A DNA stretch of 64,000 bases, taken from positions 549,109 through 613,108 of the forward strand of contig NZ_LMUT01000025.1 of assembly GCF_009765785.1 (NCBI RefSeq), given 5' to 3'. The position numbers and the translations under genes were made by a program. Positions 62,266-64,000 of this stretch are shown piece by piece (position 1 is the stretch's first letter; each line of letters begins with the position of its first letter). The stretch comes from Granulicella sp. L46. Lineage in GTDB: Bacteria; Acidobacteriota; Terriglobia; Terriglobales; Acidobacteriaceae. The notes beneath the pieces are model-generated. The model saw only the letters and a program-made list of their open reading frames with translations, searched no databases and was not told the origin of the DNA.

Positions 62266-64000
62266 ATGACGCGCAGGTTTCGGTTATTTCAAGAAAGTGA
62301 AGTGAGAAGGGTAGTTGCGTTTCTACTCCTTGTTTTCGGCATCCCCAGCCTCATGATCGCGCAGGAGATTGGCTGGCCCCGTGAGATGACCCAAAACGGC
62401 GCGCACATTATCTACTATCAACCTCAGATCGACGAGTGGCAGAACTACCGCACCCTGAATGCACGAATGGCGATCTCGGTTACGCCTGTAGGAGGAAAGC
62501 CGACACCCGGTGTGGTTTCGATCCAGGCGCGTACCGATGCGAACGTAGAGACGCGCAATGTCGTGATCAGCGACATCAAGGTGATTGACGCGCGATTCCC
62601 ATCTGTCGACGCGGCAGGCGACGCAAAATTAGCCGAATTGGTTCGCAACTTCTTCGCACCCGACAAGACCATATCCATCTCCCTGGATCGCTTGACTGCC
62701 GAAGTGGAGGAAGGCAAAGTGTCGGCGCCGACCGTTCAACTGGACAATACCCCGCCTAAGATTTTCGTTAGCAGGGGACCGACCGTTCTTCTCCTCATCG
62801 ACAACAAGGAAGTGCGCGCGCCCATAGAGAAGACGAAACTAGAGTTTGTCGTGAATGCAAACTGGACCGTGCTGTTCGACAAAGACGGGAAGAAGTATTA
62901 CCTGCTAAACGGAAAGCAATGGTTGACGGCGGCCAAGCTGGAAGGTCCATGGACGGTTGCTGCTCAGCTTCCGAAAGAAATGAACAAGCTTCCCGCTGAC
63001 GACAACTGGGCGGAAATCAAGAAGGCTATTCCCCCGCAGGGCTCCGCGGGCGCAGCCCCGACAGTAATCTTCAGCAACGTTCCAGCTGAGGTGATCCAGT
63101 TCAACGGTACGCCCATATATTCCAAAATACCTGGCACCCAGTTGACGCGTGCGACCAACACGGAGAGCGTCTTGTTCGTTCAAACGAATGAACAGAAATA
63201 CTATTTCCTGGTTTCGGGACGATGGTTCCGTTCCGTTTCTTTGGATGGACCATGGACCTTTGCAGGCGCAGATTTACCAGCGGACTTCTCAAAAATTCCG
63301 CCCAATGGCCCAAGTTCTGACGTGCTCGCTTCGGTGCCGGGCACCCAGGAGGCAAGCGACGCGGTTCTTCTCGCGCAGATTCCTACGACCGCGATCGTGA
63401 ACATAAAGGAAGCTGAGGCCCAGGTAAAGGTTCAATACGACGGGTCACCTCAATTCAAGCCGATTGAATCGACGTCGCTCTCTTACGCCACCAATACGCA
63501 GGACAAGATCATCAAGGTTGGTGATATTTACTATCTGTGTTTTCAAGCCGTGTGGTTTATGTCGACAACTCCGACTGGTCCGTGGAAAGTAGCGAGCTCC
63601 GTACCGAAGGAGATCTACACAATTCCACCGACTTCACCGGTGTATAACGTCACATACGTCACGCAGGTCCAGACTTCTCCAACCACGGTCGAGTCCGACC
63701 ATACGGCGGGCTATCTCGGCATGTTCTTCTTAGGGGCAGCGGTAGGCCTCACCATCGCCTATGGCACGGGCTACTACTATCCGCCGTACTATTACTATCC
63801 GCCGTTTGGATATCCCATCTACCGGCCGTATCCAATCACTTACGGAGTCGGCGCGTTCTACCATCCTTACTCTGGAACGTATGGCGTGGCACGAGGCGCC
63901 TACGGACCGTATGGAGGAGTGACCGGTGCGGCGTGGTACAACCCGTCAACGGGCCGATACGGCAGGTCTGTTTCGGCATACGGTCCTTATGGCAGCGTGA
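62266..64000 (+). CDS. Large exported protein, cut at the window end
   Basis: At least 578 codons, running off the window. ATG 62266 follows GGAGG with suitable spacing. A hydrophobic signal (VVAFLLLVFGIPSLMIAQE) is followed by a domain with IYYQPQIDEWQNYRTLNARMA. There are repeated units in which a YYLLNGKQWLTAAKLEGPW pattern recurs as YYFLVSGRWFRSVSLDGPW and YYLCFQAVWFMSTTPTGPW. A membrane segment follows (YLGMFFLGAAVGLTIAYG). The end is Gly/Tyr/Pro-rich (YYYPPYYYYPPFGYP). Not a family I can name; the arylsulfatase and OM protein next to it may share a pathway. Confidence 0.7.
   Translation, partial: MTRRFRLFQESEVRRVVAFLLLVFGIPSLMIAQEIGWPREMTQNGAHIIYYQPQIDEWQNYRTLNARMAISVTPVGGKPTPGVVSIQARTDANVETRNVVISDIKVIDARFPSVDAAGDAKLAELVRNFFAPDKTISISLDRLTAEVEEGKVSAPTVQLDNTPPKIFVSRGPTVLLLIDNKEVRAPIEKTKLEFVVNANWTVLFDKDGKKYYLLNGKQWLTAAKLEGPWTVAAQLPKEMNKLPADDNWAEIKKAIPPQGSAGAAPTVIFSNVPAEVIQFNGTPIYSKIPGTQLTRATNTESVLFVQTNEQKYYFLVSGRWFRSVSLDGPWTFAGADLPADFSKIPPNGPSSDVLASVPGTQEASDAVLLAQIPTTAIVNIKEAEAQVKVQYDGSPQFKPIESTSLSYATNTQDKIIKVGDIYYLCFQAVWFMSTTPTGPWKVASSVPKEIYTIPPTSPVYNVTYVTQVQTSPTTVESDHTAGYLGMFFLGAAVGLTIAYGTGYYYPPYYYYPPFGYPIYRPYPITYGVGAFYHPYSGTYGVARGAYGPYGGVTGAAWYNPSTGRYGRSVSAYGPYGSV

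Noticed and set aside
1..64000. tRNA, rRNA, CRISPR, integrase or transposase genes
   Set aside because: None found by inspection; the rearranged stretch at 49-50.5 kb shows no element ends.

Overview
The window looks like chromosomal DNA of an acidobacterium, most likely of the Terriglobales/Acidobacteriaceae type. The main support is three very large Oar-like TonB-dependent receptors with an N-terminal carboxypeptidase-regulatory domain (7424-11176, 20591-24133, 52985-56659). A DNRLRE/collagen-like/NHL-repeat surface protein (broken, 40132-43299) points the same way. Assignment rests on gene content; no rRNA, tRNA, CRISPR array or transposase was seen.

Layout. 1-2059: end of a phosphate uptake operon (pstA partial, pstB, phoU) closed by a perfect terminator. 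2177-3974: ECF sigma factor, anti-sigma-like membrane protein and periplasmic LTXXQ protein with overlapping ends. 4139-13408: a TonB-dependent receptor between an M14 carboxypeptidase and an S9 peptidase, probably for peptide use. 13433-20158: housekeeping and repair genes (Nudix, thioredoxin 2, MsrA, threonine aldolase, DUF1223, DoxX-like membrane protein, MocR regulator). 20159-25269: a receptor gene preceded by a perfect LacI-type operator and followed convergently by a LacI-family regulator. 25693-29624: a LysR regulator divergent from a set of small redox/detoxification genes.

30038-39787 is the most novel part. A tightly overlapping operon encodes an NTP_transf_5 nucleotidyltransferase, two methyltransferases, a B12-type radical SAM enzyme, an amidohydrolase and a glycosyltransferase. 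A convergent HPr-kinase-like protein and a phytanoyl-CoA-dioxygenase-like oxygenase follow. The only real gap in the operon (32143-32405) holds a 39-codon frame that overlaps the upstream gene by ATGA and ends in Glu-Cys-Arg-Arg-Cys-Cys, followed by a strong hairpin. I read this as a candidate peptide-modifying (RiPP-like) system. A second candidate short peptide (29782-29892) lies just upstream. No lasso, lanthipeptide or YcaO enzymes are present, so it fits no class I recognise.

40132-50500 is a surface-glycan and scar region. It contains a multiply frameshifted surface-protein gene with a beta-barrel tail, a GT39-like enzyme, methyltransferases, a WecE/WecD-like pair for a 4-acetamido-4,6-dideoxyhexose, a GT2 enzyme, and truncated pieces of a methyltransferase, a second GT2 gene and tsf. 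50687-56659: a KdpE/KdpD-like two-component system divergent from the third receptor, with tandem 11-bp repeats between them. 56870-64000: a membrane protein, an outer-membrane transporter-like protein, a cytosolic-type arylsulfatase and a large secreted protein cut by the window end.
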